Source of the DNA: CAVQZA01 sp963718355 | Lineage (GTDB): Bacteria; Actinomycetota; Thermoleophilia; Gaiellales; Gaiellaceae | Direction of reading: 5' to 3' | Length of the DNA stretch: 64,000 bases | NCBI GenBank assembly: GCA_963718355.1 | Contig: CAVQZA010000016.1 | Span: forward strand, 62,001-126,000 | Shown: piece after piece, positions 8,512-16,550 of the stretch | Numbering within the stretch: the stretch's first letter is position 1 | Layout: each line of letters opens with the position of its first letter | Made by a program: the position numbers and the translations under genes | Notes under the pieces: generated by a model | What the model saw: only the letters and a program-made list of their open reading frames with translations | The model's database searches: none | What the model was told of the DNA's origin: nothing

Positions 8512-9116
8512 GACGGCTCGTTCTCCCTGTCCTGGCCGTCGCCTGTGCGCTCGCGGCGGGCGGCGCATCGTCGGCCGCACTGCCGAAGGGCCTGCTCTGT
8601 CCGAACAAGGCGAGCTGGCAGAAACTGGCGAACCGGGTCAACGCGCCGGTCTACTGCCCGGCCTGGCTGCCCGATCCGCTCGTCGGCACGATCGGCAATC
8701 GCTGGAACAACATCAACTCCGTCAGTCCCGACCGCAGCTACCTCGAGTCGTTCGTGTGGCAGGAGACCGGAGGCGGCGCTGCCGGCGGCGAGCTGCACGT
8801 CAACCTCCGCGGGTATCCGGGCCGGACGGCGATCCCGATCTGCACCGAGACGAACACGGTGAACGGCAAGAATCACAACGTCAAGCTCCCGTGCTTCGGC
8901 GACCCGCGCGGGACCGTGCGCGCCCCGGGGATTGCGGCGACGCTCTACACGGTGAACCAGGACGCCGACCAGTGGCACCTGCTGCTCGCCTGGCGCCACG
9001 CGGGCGGGCTCTACACGATCAGCGAGCACGTCGCCCCGCCGCTCGACTACACGAAGGTCGTCGCGTACCTGAAGCAGGAGCTGAGCGAACTAGTCCTGGT
9101 CAACCCCGCGACGTGA
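8508..9116 (+). CDS. Secreted protein of unknown function
   Basis: This 202-residue protein starts with a clear signal peptide (MRRLVLPVLAVACALAAGG, cleavage likely after SSA). The mature part holds four cysteines (in LLCPN, VYCPAW, IPICTE and LPCFGD), enough for two disulfides. I do not recognise the family. A TACCCT -10 box at 8494-8499 lies eight bases before the ATG, so it may have its own promoter although it overlaps the glycosyltransferase stop by 4 bp. It also overlaps the Dyp-like gene by 4 bp, suggesting an extracytoplasmic role shared with its neighbours. Confidence 0.75.
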   Translation: MRRLVLPVLAVACALAAGGASSAALPKGLLCPNKASWQKLANRVNAPVYCPAWLPDPLVGTIGNRWNNINSVSPDRSYLESFVWQETGGGAAGGELHVNLRGYPGRTAIPICTETNTVNGKNHNVKLPCFGDPRGTVRAPGIAATLYTVNQDADQWHLLLAWRHAGGLYTISEHVAPPLDYTKVVAYLKQELSELVLVNPAT

Positions 9117-10495
9117 AGTTCACGCGGAAGCAGGTCGTCGTCGGTGGCGTCGCCGCGGCGGGGGTACTCGGCGCCGCCGGTATCTACGAGGCCGTCGACC
9201 AGCTCGGCTCGGCGCCAAAGCGGCCGCCTGCCGAGGCGCTCGGGCCCGAGCAGCACCTGCTCGGCGGCCAGCGGATCGTGCGCGACAACGGCGCCGAGGT
9301 GATCGTGCCGCCGCTCCACCACGAGATCGTCACCGCCACCGTCGAGACCGGCGACCTGCGCGATGCCAAGCGAAAGCTCGAAGAGGCGCTTCTCGACCTC
9401 GATCAGCGCTATCCGGCGACTCCCGCGGGGCTCGGCGTCACCGTCGCGTGGGGGCTGCCGTACTTCCGCCGCTACGTCGAGGCGCCCGCCCTGCAATACC
9501 TACCGAGCGATCGCCGGGCGCAGAAGCCGGCGCTGCTCGACGCGGTGCGCTTCCCGAGCGATCCGCACGACACCGTGCTCGAGCAGAACGACGTCGCCGT
9601 GCTGCTGCGCAGCGACCGCCTCGACCACATCGCCGACGCCGAGCACAAGCTCTTCCACGAGACAGGCGTCTTCCGCCTGACCAGCATCCGCAAGGGCTTC
9701 GCCGGCGGCGGCTTCGACGGCGAGACCAGCCTCCCGAAGCAGATGGCCGTCGCGGCCGGCGTGAACGGGGCGGATCTGATTCCCGACACTGCCGAGCTCT
9801 TCATGGGCTTCACCTCGACGCTCGTCGCCAACCTCGGACCGCCGCGGATCGCGAACTTCGAGACGCTCGGCCTGGCGATCGTGCCGGAGGGCTATTTCCG
9901 CGGCGGCACCCACATGCACCTCTCGCACATCTCGGAGGACCTCGAAGCGTGGTACCTCAACTTCGCCTTCGACGAGCGGGTCGACACGACCTTCCATCCG
10001 CGGCTCAAGGTGAAGGAGGGGACGCAGACCGTGCCGCAAGGCCCGAACCAGGTCGCGACCACCGCCGACGTCGTGCGCGACTACCGGAACCTCGGCACGA
10101 TCGGGCACAGCCAGGCGATCCAGCCCTCTTCCCGCGTCCAGATGGACCATCTCGGCGAGGACGGCACGCTCTACAAGAAGGGCACGGCGATTCCACAGCG
10201 GGCCGACTTCAACACCCTCGACAACCCGTACTTCTGGAGCGTCGACCCGAAGCGCGACAAGCTGAGCGCGACCCCCTCGGCGGGCGTGCACTTCGTCGTC
10301 TTCAACCCGACGAGCGACGACTTCCACCGCAACCGCATGGCGATGGACGGCGTGCTCCCCGACGGGACGAAGCTGGCCTTCGAGCCGCACTCGCGGGGAC
10401 AGGGGTTCAATGCAGTCCTCACGACCACGCATCGCCAGAACTTCCTCGTGCCGCCACGGCGGCACCGCTCGTTCCCGCTCGTCGAGCGCCTCTAA
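9113..10495 (+). CDS. Exported Dyp-type peroxidase-like protein
   Basis: This 460-residue protein has an N-terminal signal resembling a Tat leader but with TRK in place of RR, then a hydrophobic Ala/Gly stretch. The body shows features of the Dyp-type peroxidase fold: KGFAGGGFDGETS resembling the GxxDG loop, RGGTHMHLSHISEDLEAWY resembling the region before the haem ligand, and GVHFVVFNPTSDDFHRNR resembling the C-terminal strand-helix. Catalytic assignments are tentative. The GTG start is in 4-bp overlap with the secreted protein. The stop shares CTAA with the convergent NlpC/P60 gene. Confidence 0.6.
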   Translation: MKFTRKQVVVGGVAAAGVLGAAGIYEAVDQLGSAPKRPPAEALGPEQHLLGGQRIVRDNGAEVIVPPLHHEIVTATVETGDLRDAKRKLEEALLDLDQRYPATPAGLGVTVAWGLPYFRRYVEAPALQYLPSDRRAQKPALLDAVRFPSDPHDTVLEQNDVAVLLRSDRLDHIADAEHKLFHETGVFRLTSIRKGFAGGGFDGETSLPKQMAVAAGVNGADLIPDTAELFMGFTSTLVANLGPPRIANFETLGLAIVPEGYFRGGTHMHLSHISEDLEAWYLNFAFDERVDTTFHPRLKVKEGTQTVPQGPNQVATTADVVRDYRNLGTIGHSQAIQPSSRVQMDHLGEDGTLYKKGTAIPQRADFNTLDNPYFWSVDPKRDKLSATPSAGVHFVVFNPTSDDFHRNRMAMDGVLPDGTKLAFEPHSRGQGFNAVLTTTHRQNFLVPPRRHRSFPLVERL

Positions 10496-11046
10496 CGGGC
10501 GCCGCGCACGAGCGGGAGCCGCCGTGCGCCGTCGTACGAGCCCCAGCGCACGCTGAGCTTCATCGTGCTGACCACCTGGCCGGTCTGCGGCGCGTGCACG
10601 AAGAGGCCGTGCCCGACGTAGATGCCGACGTGGCCGAGATGGTCGAAGAAGACGAGGTCGCCGGGCCTCAGCGCGCGTGTCGGCACCTTCCGCCCGTAGG
10701 AGAACTGCTGCCCGGACTGGTGCGGAAGGTCGATGCCGACGTGGGCGAACACCCAGCGCGTGAAGCCCGAGCAGTCGAAGCCCGTGCTGGGCGAGGTGCC
10801 GCCCCACCGGTAGTGGACGCCGCGTTGCGAGAGCGCGATCCGCACGATCCTCTGCGCGCGGAGCGTCGTCAGCCGCCGCAGGTGCGCCTGCCGGACGGCG
10901 AGCCTGTGCGCCCGGGTCACGACTGCCTTGCGCGCCTTGTGGCTCGAGGCGCGCGCGACGTCACGTGCCGTGTGCGCCTTGCCAGGCAGAAGCCCGGCGA
11001 GTGCGAGCGCAAGCAGAAGGGGGAATGTGGGGAGGCGATGACGCAT
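10492..11046 (-). CDS. NlpC/P60 cell-wall endopeptidase
   Basis: This 184-residue secreted protein has a signal peptide (MRHRLPTFPLLLALALAGLL) and a basic linker of about 45 residues. The NlpC/P60 domain has the catalytic Cys in TGFDCSGFTRW, His in GHVGIYVG and a third polar residue in LFVHAP. Such enzymes cleave peptide stems in peptidoglycan (D-Glu to diamino acid). The domain is complete. The gene ends in a CTAA overlap with the convergent Dyp-like gene. Its 5' side holds a 21-bp palindrome (11151-11171). Confidence 0.9.
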   Translation of the reverse strand: MRHRLPTFPLLLALALAGLLPGKAHTARDVARASSHKARKAVVTRAHRLAVRQAHLRRLTTLRAQRIVRIALSQRGVHYRWGGTSPSTGFDCSGFTRWVFAHVGIDLPHQSGQQFSYGRKVPTRALRPGDLVFFDHLGHVGIYVGHGLFVHAPQTGQVVSTMKLSVRWGSYDGARRLPLVRGAR

Positions 11047-11128
11047 GGGGGACGCAGCGGCTGTTCTGGGGACATGCCGGCACGGAAGTCGCGCGCGGCA
11101 CCGCTGCTGGTTTGATGCGGGGGGTCGG

Positions 11129-11171
11129 AGAGTAGCAGATTGTTAGCGATTTGTGACGAAAGAGGTCACAA
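11129..11171 (-). promoter_or_regulatory. Palindrome and -10 box upstream of the NlpC/P60 gene
   Basis: A perfect inverted repeat, TTGTGAC with seven bases between it and GTCACAA, spans 11151-11171. It is flanked on both sides by GTTAGC. On the minus strand a possible -10 box TACTCT lies at 11134-11129, giving a leader of roughly 75 bases for the hydrolase gene. The repeat overlaps the stop codon of the upstream HAD gene. The spacing is wrong for Crp (TGTGA-N6-TCACA) and for Rex sites, so the protein that binds is unknown. Confidence 0.45.
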
Positions 11172-11978
11172 GTCGTTAGCAAGCAGCCGTTCGAGCACCA
11201 CTGCGACGCCGTCTGCGTCGTTCGAGGCGGTCACCGAGTCGGAGACGGCGAGCGCCGCCGGATGTGCGTTTGCGACCGCGACGCCGTGGCCCGCCCAGGC
11301 CAGCATCTCCGCGTCGTTCGGCATGTCGCCGAACGCGACGACCTCGGTCGCGTCGACTCCGAGCTCCTCGCAGAGCCGCCGCAGCGCGAACCCCTTCGTC
11401 ACCCCGAGGGCCGAGACCTCGACCAGTCGCTCGCCCGAGAACGTCACGGTCGCCTCGTCGCCACACGCCTCGATCGTGAGGTCGAGCAGCTCGTCCTGCT
11501 GAATGATCGGATGCTGGACGACGAGCTTCGACACTGCCGTCTGGACGAAGAGGAGCGCATCGGCGCGCGGCTGCATGTCGGGTGTAGGCCACAGCGGGTC
11601 GTAGGCGGGCTCGCGGATCGCGGTCCCCTCTCGCTCGCACGCGAACGCAACACCGGGAGCGATCGCCCGCAGCGCACGCACCACGCGCTCGGCCACCGCG
11701 GGCGGCAGCGCGAAGTGCTGGAGCGTGAGCCCCGAGCTCAGGTCATGGACGACCGCGCCGTTGCAGCAGATCGCAACATCCCCGGCGCCCACGTCGTCGG
11801 CGATGTCGGACAGCCAGTGCGGCGGCCGCGCCGAGGCGAGCACGACTTCGACTCCCGCCGCTCGCGCCGCCGCGAATGCCGCACGGGTCCGGCCGGAGAC
11901 GCTGCCGTCCGAACGCAGGAGCGTGCCGTCGAGGTCGGACGCGACTAGCCGAAGAATGCCTGGGCCACCGCGTACCAC
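11166..11978 (-). CDS. Cof-type HAD-superfamily phosphatase
   Basis: The protein shows the HAD motif I ASDLDGTLL right at its start, motif II VVLASARP, the cap region, a Lys in LGVTKGFALRR, and motif III/IV VVAFGDMPNDAEM: the Cof/YbiV pattern of sugar-phosphate or flavin-phosphate phosphatases. The frame stays open far upstream, inside pfkA. The most credible start is a GTG at 11978-11976, about 12 residues before motif I, which overlaps pfkA by 34 bp and gives 270 residues. There is no ATG nearby. The substrate is unknown; co-transcription with pfkA suggests a sugar phosphate. Confidence 0.85.
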   Translation of the reverse strand: MVRGGPGILRLVASDLDGTLLRSDGSVSGRTRAAFAAARAAGVEVVLASARPPHWLSDIADDVGAGDVAICCNGAVVHDLSSGLTLQHFALPPAVAERVVRALRAIAPGVAFACEREGTAIREPAYDPLWPTPDMQPRADALLFVQTAVSKLVVQHPIIQQDELLDLTIEACGDEATVTFSGERLVEVSALGVTKGFALRRLCEELGVDATEVVAFGDMPNDAEMLAWAGHGVAVANAHPAALAVSDSVTASNDADGVAVVLERLLANDL

Positions 11979-12997
11979 TCGGGCGGGACGCGCTTCAGTT
12001 CCTTCGTCGCCTCCTCGAGTGAGACGTCCACGATCTCGTCGCCCTGGAGCGCCGCCATGCGGCCGAACTTCCCCGCATCGATGAGCTCTGCGGCCTTCAA
12101 CCCGAACTGCGTCGCGAGCACACGGTCGCGGGCGGTCGGCGTGCCGCCGCGCTGCACATGCCCGAGCACGGTCACACGCGTCTCGTAACCGGTCCGAGCT
12201 TCGATCTCGTTTGCGAGCGCATCGCCGATCCCGCCGAGCGCGAGCCGCTTGTGGCCGAATGCGTCCACCTCGCCGCCGGTGTCGGCCGCGCGCTGCTCGC
12301 CCGAGTCGTAGCTCAGCTCGTAGCCCTCGCTGACGACCACGATCGAGAAGTCGCTGCCGGCGCTGTGGCGCTTCTGGATCTGCGCGCACGTCTGCTCGAC
12401 GGTGATCGGATGCTCGGGAATGAGCACGACGTCGGCGCCGCCGGCGATTCCCGACATCACCGCGATCCAGCCGGTGTGGCGGCCCATCACCTCGACCACC
12501 ATCACGCGGTTGTGCGACTCCGCGGTGGTGTGGAGCCGGTCGATCGCCTCGGTGCAGATCGAGACTGCGGTGTCGAAGCCGAAGGTGTAGTCGGTCGCCG
12601 AGAGGTCGTTGTCGATCGTCTTCGGGACACCGACGACCGGGAGGCCGTGATCGGCGAAGAGCTTCTGCGCGACGCCGAGCGTGTCCTCGCCGCCGATCGC
12701 GACGAGCGCGTCGAGGCCCTGCTTCTCGAAGTTGGCGAGCACCTTCTCGACGCCGCCCTCCGACTTGTAGGGGTTTGTGCGCGAGGTGCCGATGATCGTG
12801 CCGCCGCGCGGGAGCAAGCCCGTGACCTCGCGCCTGCCGAGTGCCTGAAAGCGGCCCTCGACCAGGCCTCGCCAGCCCTCGCGCACCGCAACCACCTCCC
12901 AGCCGGTCGCGAGTGAGCGCCGAGTCACCGCGCGGATCACCGCGTTCAGACCCGGGCAGTCACCGCCGCCCGTGAGGATGCCGACCTGCTTCGCCAC
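11945..12997 (-). CDS. pfkA: 6-phosphofructokinase, predicted PPi-dependent
   Basis: This 350-residue enzyme has the PFK signature: GGGDCPGLN at residues 10-18, TIIGTSR, GGEDTLG (102-108), PKTIDND with the catalytic Asp (125-131), EVMGRHTGW and GHVQRGGTP. Two positions discriminate donors: Asp105 (Gly in ATP enzymes) and Lys126 (Gly in ATP enzymes). Both match PPi-dependent actinobacterial PFKs such as that of Amycolatopsis methanolica. It starts at GTG behind GGAGG (13000-13004). The partner may be the H+-PPase at 58.7 kb, which also handles PPi. Donor preference is a prediction. Confidence 0.92.
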   Translation of the reverse strand: MAKQVGILTGGGDCPGLNAVIRAVTRRSLATGWEVVAVREGWRGLVEGRFQALGRREVTGLLPRGGTIIGTSRTNPYKSEGGVEKVLANFEKQGLDALVAIGGEDTLGVAQKLFADHGLPVVGVPKTIDNDLSATDYTFGFDTAVSICTEAIDRLHTTAESHNRVMVVEVMGRHTGWIAVMSGIAGGADVVLIPEHPITVEQTCAQIQKRHSAGSDFSIVVVSEGYELSYDSGEQRAADTGGEVDAFGHKRLALGGIGDALANEIEARTGYETRVTVLGHVQRGGTPTARDRVLATQFGLKAAELIDAGKFGRMAALQGDEIVDVSLEEATKELKRVPPEWYAVAQAFFG

Positions 12998-13027
12998 TGC
13001 CTCCAGTTTTGCACAGCGCCGCGTTGG

Positions 13028-13816
13028 TCAGCCGGCGAACGAATGGAAGGCGCCGAGCGGCGAGGGCAGGGTCGGCGTGAACGGCTTGAACGTGTACGGC
13101 TTCGAGGTGTCGAAGCCCGCCTTGGCGGCGGCGGTCATGTCCGCGAACGGCGTCAGCGCGTCGACGGCCTGGCTGATCTTCGTCCACTTGAGCGTCCGCT
13201 CGTAGCCGTTGTTGTTGGGCGGGTCGACGCTCTCGGCCTTGCCCAGGACGCCGGTGACCTTCTCGACCCCGGCGCTCGGCGCGAGGACGCGCGCGAGCGT
13301 GCGGTGGTCGCTCTCGATCCCCATGATCCGCGCCGCGGTGACTCGCAGGTCGGCGGAGCTGAAATTGCGGACGCCGACGAGGTAGGCGGCGATGAACGCA
13401 TCCTCGAGCGTGACGAGGACGTTCAGCGTCGTCTGCGCGTCGGCGAACATGTTCTTCGGGTAGTAGAAGGTCGTGAGCGGCGACGGCTTCTTCGTCGCGC
13501 CCGCCTCGAGCAGGTAGTGCGACATCTCCTCCTGGCGGGCCGCGCGGAGGTAGCCCTGGTCGTCCGCCTCGAGCTTCTTGAAGAAAGGCGCCGTCTCGAT
13601 GATGTTCGTGTATGTCGTGACGGCGAGCGCCTCGGCGATCTCCGCGGCGACGAGGATGTCGACGTCACCCGCGGTGAGCGCGCGGCTCGGCCGGGCGGCG
13701 CGTGCGAAGGCCGCACCCGGCATTCCCGCGAGGACGGCGAGCCCAACACCCGCCGCCGCGCCCTGCTTCAAGAAGTTCCTGCGATCCGAGCTGGTGGTCG
13801 CGCGTACGTCCGTCAT
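13028..13816 (-). CDS. Tat-exported ferritin-like protein
   Basis: This 262-residue protein starts with a Tat leader (SDRRNFLKQG followed by a hydrophobic Ala/Gly run ending AAFA). The mature part is four-helix ferritin-like (Ferritin_2 type), with acidic/histidine helix motifs EIAEALAVTTYTNIIE, EEMSHYLLEAGA, TLEDAFIAAY and IESDHRTLARV that could bind a di-iron centre. The start is the ATG at 13816 behind GAGGGA; the open frame extends further upstream only by running through the tRNA. Pfk lies 30 bp downstream on the same strand. Role is unknown; iron handling or peroxide chemistry outside the membrane is plausible. Confidence 0.85.
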   Translation of the reverse strand: MTDVRATTSSDRRNFLKQGAAAGVGLAVLAGMPGAAFARAARPSRALTAGDVDILVAAEIAEALAVTTYTNIIETAPFFKKLEADDQGYLRAARQEEMSHYLLEAGATKKPSPLTTFYYPKNMFADAQTTLNVLVTLEDAFIAAYLVGVRNFSSADLRVTAARIMGIESDHRTLARVLAPSAGVEKVTGVLGKAESVDPPNNNGYERTLKWTKISQAVDALTPFADMTAAAKAGFDTSKPYTFKPFTPTLPSPLGAFHSFAG

Positions 13817-13894
13817 TTCCCTCAGCCTCCCGTGTCGGTGAATCGGTCGGCGTGATTCGCCGAGCCCGCCCGAACGGTTCGACGGCCCCCAAGG

Positions 13895-13978
13895 TGCCGA
13901 AGGTGGGAATCGAACCCACACTCCCCGAAGGGAACCGGATTTTGAGTCCGGCGCGTCTGCCAGTTCCGCCACTTCGGC
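13895..13978 (-). tRNA. tRNA-Leu(CAA)
   Basis: This 84-nt class II tRNA has an acceptor stem GCCGAAG/CTTCGGC, an anticodon stem-loop CCGGA-CTCAAAA-TCCGG giving anticodon CAA (reads UUG), a long variable arm (TTCCCTTCGGGGAG) and a T arm with GGTTCGATTCC. The discriminator is A at 13895. The chromosome continues CCT, so the terminal CCA is not encoded in full. On the minus strand a TATAGT box (13995-13990) lies 11 bases before the 5' end and is a good -10 element. Confidence 0.95.
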
Positions 13979-14016
13979 GCTCGGCCGAAACTATAGGTCG
14001 GATAGTCCGTAGTCCC

Positions 14017-14045
14017 TTGCAATCTCCTTCCCACCCTCCGATACT
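14017..14045 (+). promoter_or_regulatory. liv operon promoter
   Basis: A -35 TTGCAA (14017-14022), a 17-bp spacer and a -10 GATACT (14040-14045) form a good vegetative sigma-factor promoter. Transcription would begin near 14052, giving a leader of about 70 nt with a strong AAGGAGGAA (14112-14120) before livK. Unlike most first genes here, this operon keeps a conventional 5' UTR. Confidence 0.6.
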
Positions 14046-14122
14046 TGCCCCTTCGCGATCGTGCGGCTGCGCTGCCGCCTTGCGTGAAGTTCCCTGACCG
14101 TTCTTTCGTCCAAGGAGGAAGC

Positions 14123-15430
14123 GTGAGCAGAGGTATGAAGGTAGGGGCCCTCGTCGGATTGGCGATGCTCCTCGCTGTCGTCGCCGCCGGGTGCGGCGGC
14201 AAGAGCGCGAAGAAGGCGACGGCACTTCCCGCCTCTGCGTGCTCCGACATCTATTACCAGGGAAGCGGTTCGCCGCAGTTCCTGATCGCCTCCGACCTGC
14301 CGCTGCAGGGCTCGGGCCGGACGCAGACCGTCCAGATGACGCAGGCGATCCAGTACATCCTGAAGCAGGCGAACTTCAAGGCCGGTAAGTACACGATCGG
14401 CTACCAGTCCTGTGACGACTCGACCGCGCAGGCCGGCAAATGGGACTCGGCCAAGTGCGCTTCGAACGCGAGCGACTACGCCAACAACAGCAGCGTGATC
14501 GGCGTGATCGGCACGTTCAACTCCGGGTGCGCCGAGATCATCATCCCGACGCTCAACCGTGCGCCGAACGGCCCGGTCGGCATGATCAGCCCGGCGAACA
14601 CGTACGTCGGCCTCACGCACAAGGGCCCAGGAACCGCGCCGGGCGAGCCGGAGAAGTACTACCCGACCGGCAAGCGCAACTACGTCCGCATCGTCGCCGC
14701 CGATGACTTCCAGGGGGCCGCGGATGCGTTGAACGCTCAGAACCTCGGTCTCAAGAAGATCTGGATTCTGAACGACAAGGAGGCCTACGGGCAGGGCGTC
14801 GCGACGAACTTCTCGAACGCCGCGAAGCAGCTCGGGCTCGGCGTCGCCGGCTTCACCTCGTGGGACGGCAAGGCCTCGAGCTATCAGGGCATCGCCACCT
14901 CGATCAAGCAGTCCGGGGCCGACGCCGTGTTCCTCGGCGGCCTCATCTGCGAGAACGGCGGCAAGCTGATCAAGGACCTCCGCGCCACGCTAGGCACGGG
15001 CGTCACGCTCCTGGCTCCTGACGGCTTCACGCCGGTCTCGGCGGTCGTCCAGGGTTCGGGCACCGCTGCTGACGGCATGTACATCAGCGTCGCAGGCGTT
15101 CCGAACGAGCAGCTCGGCCCGGCGGGCCAGACGTTCGTGAAGGACTTCGGCGCGACGCAGTCGAGCGGCACGGTTGACCCGTACTCCACGTACGCGGCGC
15201 AGGCCGCCTCGTTGCTCCTCGCCTCGATCGCCAGCTCGGATGGCACGCGCGCCGGTGTCGCATCGCAGCTGCTCACGGCGAAGGTGATCAACGGGCTCCT
15301 GGGCACGTTCTCGATCAACAAGAACGGCGACACGACCTCGAACCCGGTCACGCAGTACAAGGTCGTGAACGGCAAGTCGACCACCTTCAAGGTGATCACG
15401 CCGCCGCTCAGCCTCGTGCACGTCGCGTAG
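14123..15430 (+). CDS. livK: Branched-chain amino-acid-type ABC substrate-binding lipoprotein
   Basis: This 435-residue periplasmic-binding protein (LivK/type 1 fold) has a lipoprotein signal peptide whose lipobox ends VVAAGC, so it is anchored outside the membrane. The body has two-lobe features such as VIGVIGTFNSGCAEI, KKIWILNDKEAYGQG and GADAVFLGGL. The GTG at 14123 is chosen because AAGGAGGAA sits immediately upstream; an ATG at 14135 is the alternative. It is the first gene of livKHMGF and is followed by a stem-loop, which fits the need for more binding protein than permease. The ligand could be Leu/Ile/Val, another amino acid, urea or an amide. Confidence 0.9.
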   Translation: MSRGMKVGALVGLAMLLAVVAAGCGGKSAKKATALPASACSDIYYQGSGSPQFLIASDLPLQGSGRTQTVQMTQAIQYILKQANFKAGKYTIGYQSCDDSTAQAGKWDSAKCASNASDYANNSSVIGVIGTFNSGCAEIIIPTLNRAPNGPVGMISPANTYVGLTHKGPGTAPGEPEKYYPTGKRNYVRIVAADDFQGAADALNAQNLGLKKIWILNDKEAYGQGVATNFSNAAKQLGLGVAGFTSWDGKASSYQGIATSIKQSGADAVFLGGLICENGGKLIKDLRATLGTGVTLLAPDGFTPVSAVVQGSGTAADGMYISVAGVPNEQLGPAGQTFVKDFGATQSSGTVDPYSTYAAQAASLLLASIASSDGTRAGVASQLLTAKVINGLLGTFSINKNGDTTSNPVTQYKVVNGKSTTFKVITPPLSLVHVA

Positions 15431-15452
15431 CGGGAGACGACGAATCAGGCTC

Positions 15453-15480
15453 CGGGGGGAGGGCGAGAGCCCTCCCCCCG
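15453..15480 (+). promoter_or_regulatory. Strong intra-operon stem-loop after livK
   Basis: A 12-bp perfect stem (CGGGGGGAGGGC pairing with GCCCTCCCCCCG) is closed by a GAGA tetraloop of the GNRA type. It starts 22 bases after the livK stop and ends 20 bases before livH. No T-run follows, so it is not a standard intrinsic terminator. mRNA 3'-end protection or partial termination, giving high livK relative to the permease genes, is the likely function. Confidence 0.7.
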
Positions 15481-15500
15481 AGCTAACTGCCTCCAACTGA

Positions 15501-16550
15501 ATGAGCGCCCAAACCGTCACCTCGTTCAAGAGCCGCTCGAGGCTCACCCTGATCGATTCGATCGGGCTCTTTCTGGTGGCGCTGGTCGGCGTCTGGCTTC
15601 TCGTGAACCTGTGGAAGGAGCCGGCGGCGTTCGCGACGACCTTTCTCAACGGGCTCACCCTCGGCCTCGTCTATGCCCTGGTCGCGCTCGGCTACTCGCT
15701 CGTCTACGGCATCCTCGAGCTGATCAACTTCGCGAACGGCGACGTGTTCATGCTCGGCTCGTGGGTCACGCTCTCGGTGGCCGTCGGCTGGTTCGGGCTC
15801 GGCAACGTGAACTCGTGGTCGGTGATGATCCCGGCGCTGCTCGTCACGCTCCTCTGCGCGATGGCGTTCTGCGCGGCACTGAACACCGGGATCGAGCGGG
15901 TCGCGTACCGGCCGCTGCGCCACGCGCCGCGACTCGCGCCGTTGATCACGGCGATCGGCATGTCGTTCATCCTCCAGAACGTGGGGCTGAACCGGCTCGG
16001 CCCGGCTCCGGTCTCGCTCCCGAACATCCTCTCCCAGAACGCGGTCTTCAGCTGGCACGGCGTCACCTACGCGTGGTACCAGCTGATCGTCGGCGTGGCG
16101 ACGATCCCCGTGCTCCTGATGCTGATGTGGCTCGTCCAGCGCACGAAGCAGGGCAAGGCGATGCGCGCGACCGCGCAGGACCAGGACGCCGCCGCGATGA
16201 TGGGGATCAACGTCAACCGCACGATCTCGTTCACGTTCCTGATTGCCGGTGCGCTGGCCGGCGTCGCCGGGATGTTCTATGCGCTCTACACCACGAACAT
16301 CCAGTTCGACCAGGGCTTCCGCCTCGGCCTGATCGCCTTCACGGCGGCGGTGCTCGGGGGGATCGGCAACCTACCGGGCGCCGTGCTCGGCGCGATCATC
16401 ATCGGCCTGATCCAGCAGTTCAACGAGGCGCTCACGTGGATGACGCCGGGCCCCGACTGGACGCAGTCGATCGTCTTCTCGATCCTGATCCTGATCCTGG
16501 TCTTCCGGCCGGAGGGCCTGCTCGGCGAGCGGACGCCGGAGGGCGGATAG
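15501..16550 (+). CDS. livH: Branched-chain amino-acid-type ABC permease LivH
   Basis: This 349-residue inner-membrane permease has about eight helices. It has the LivH hallmark FLNGLTLGLVYALVALGYSL and LELINFANGDVFMLGS, and the cytoplasmic coupling segment KAMRATAQDQDAAAMMGIN that contacts the ATPases. The N-terminus has one extra helix relative to E. coli LivH. It starts with ATG 20 bases after the stem-loop and ends directly before livM. It forms the translocation pore with LivM. Confidence 0.94.
   Translation: MSAQTVTSFKSRSRLTLIDSIGLFLVALVGVWLLVNLWKEPAAFATTFLNGLTLGLVYALVALGYSLVYGILELINFANGDVFMLGSWVTLSVAVGWFGLGNVNSWSVMIPALLVTLLCAMAFCAALNTGIERVAYRPLRHAPRLAPLITAIGMSFILQNVGLNRLGPAPVSLPNILSQNAVFSWHGVTYAWYQLIVGVATIPVLLMLMWLVQRTKQGKAMRATAQDQDAAAMMGINVNRTISFTFLIAGALAGVAGMFYALYTTNIQFDQGFRLGLIAFTAAVLGGIGNLPGAVLGAIIIGLIQQFNEALTWMTPGPDWTQSIVFSILILILVFRPEGLLGERTPEGG

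Noticed and set aside
11047..11128. c-di-AMP (ydaO-type) riboswitch before the NlpC/P60 gene
   Set aside because: Such riboswitches often precede these hydrolases in Actinobacteria, but the leader is only about 80 nt and I could not match the conserved core.
13817..13972. N-terminal extension of the ferritin-like protein
   Set aside because: The added residues are a translation of the tRNA-Leu gene; the Tat leader and ribosome site fix the start at 13816.
15453..15480. Rho-independent terminator after livK
   Set aside because: The stem is strong but no T-run follows, and the next four genes clearly belong to the same operon.
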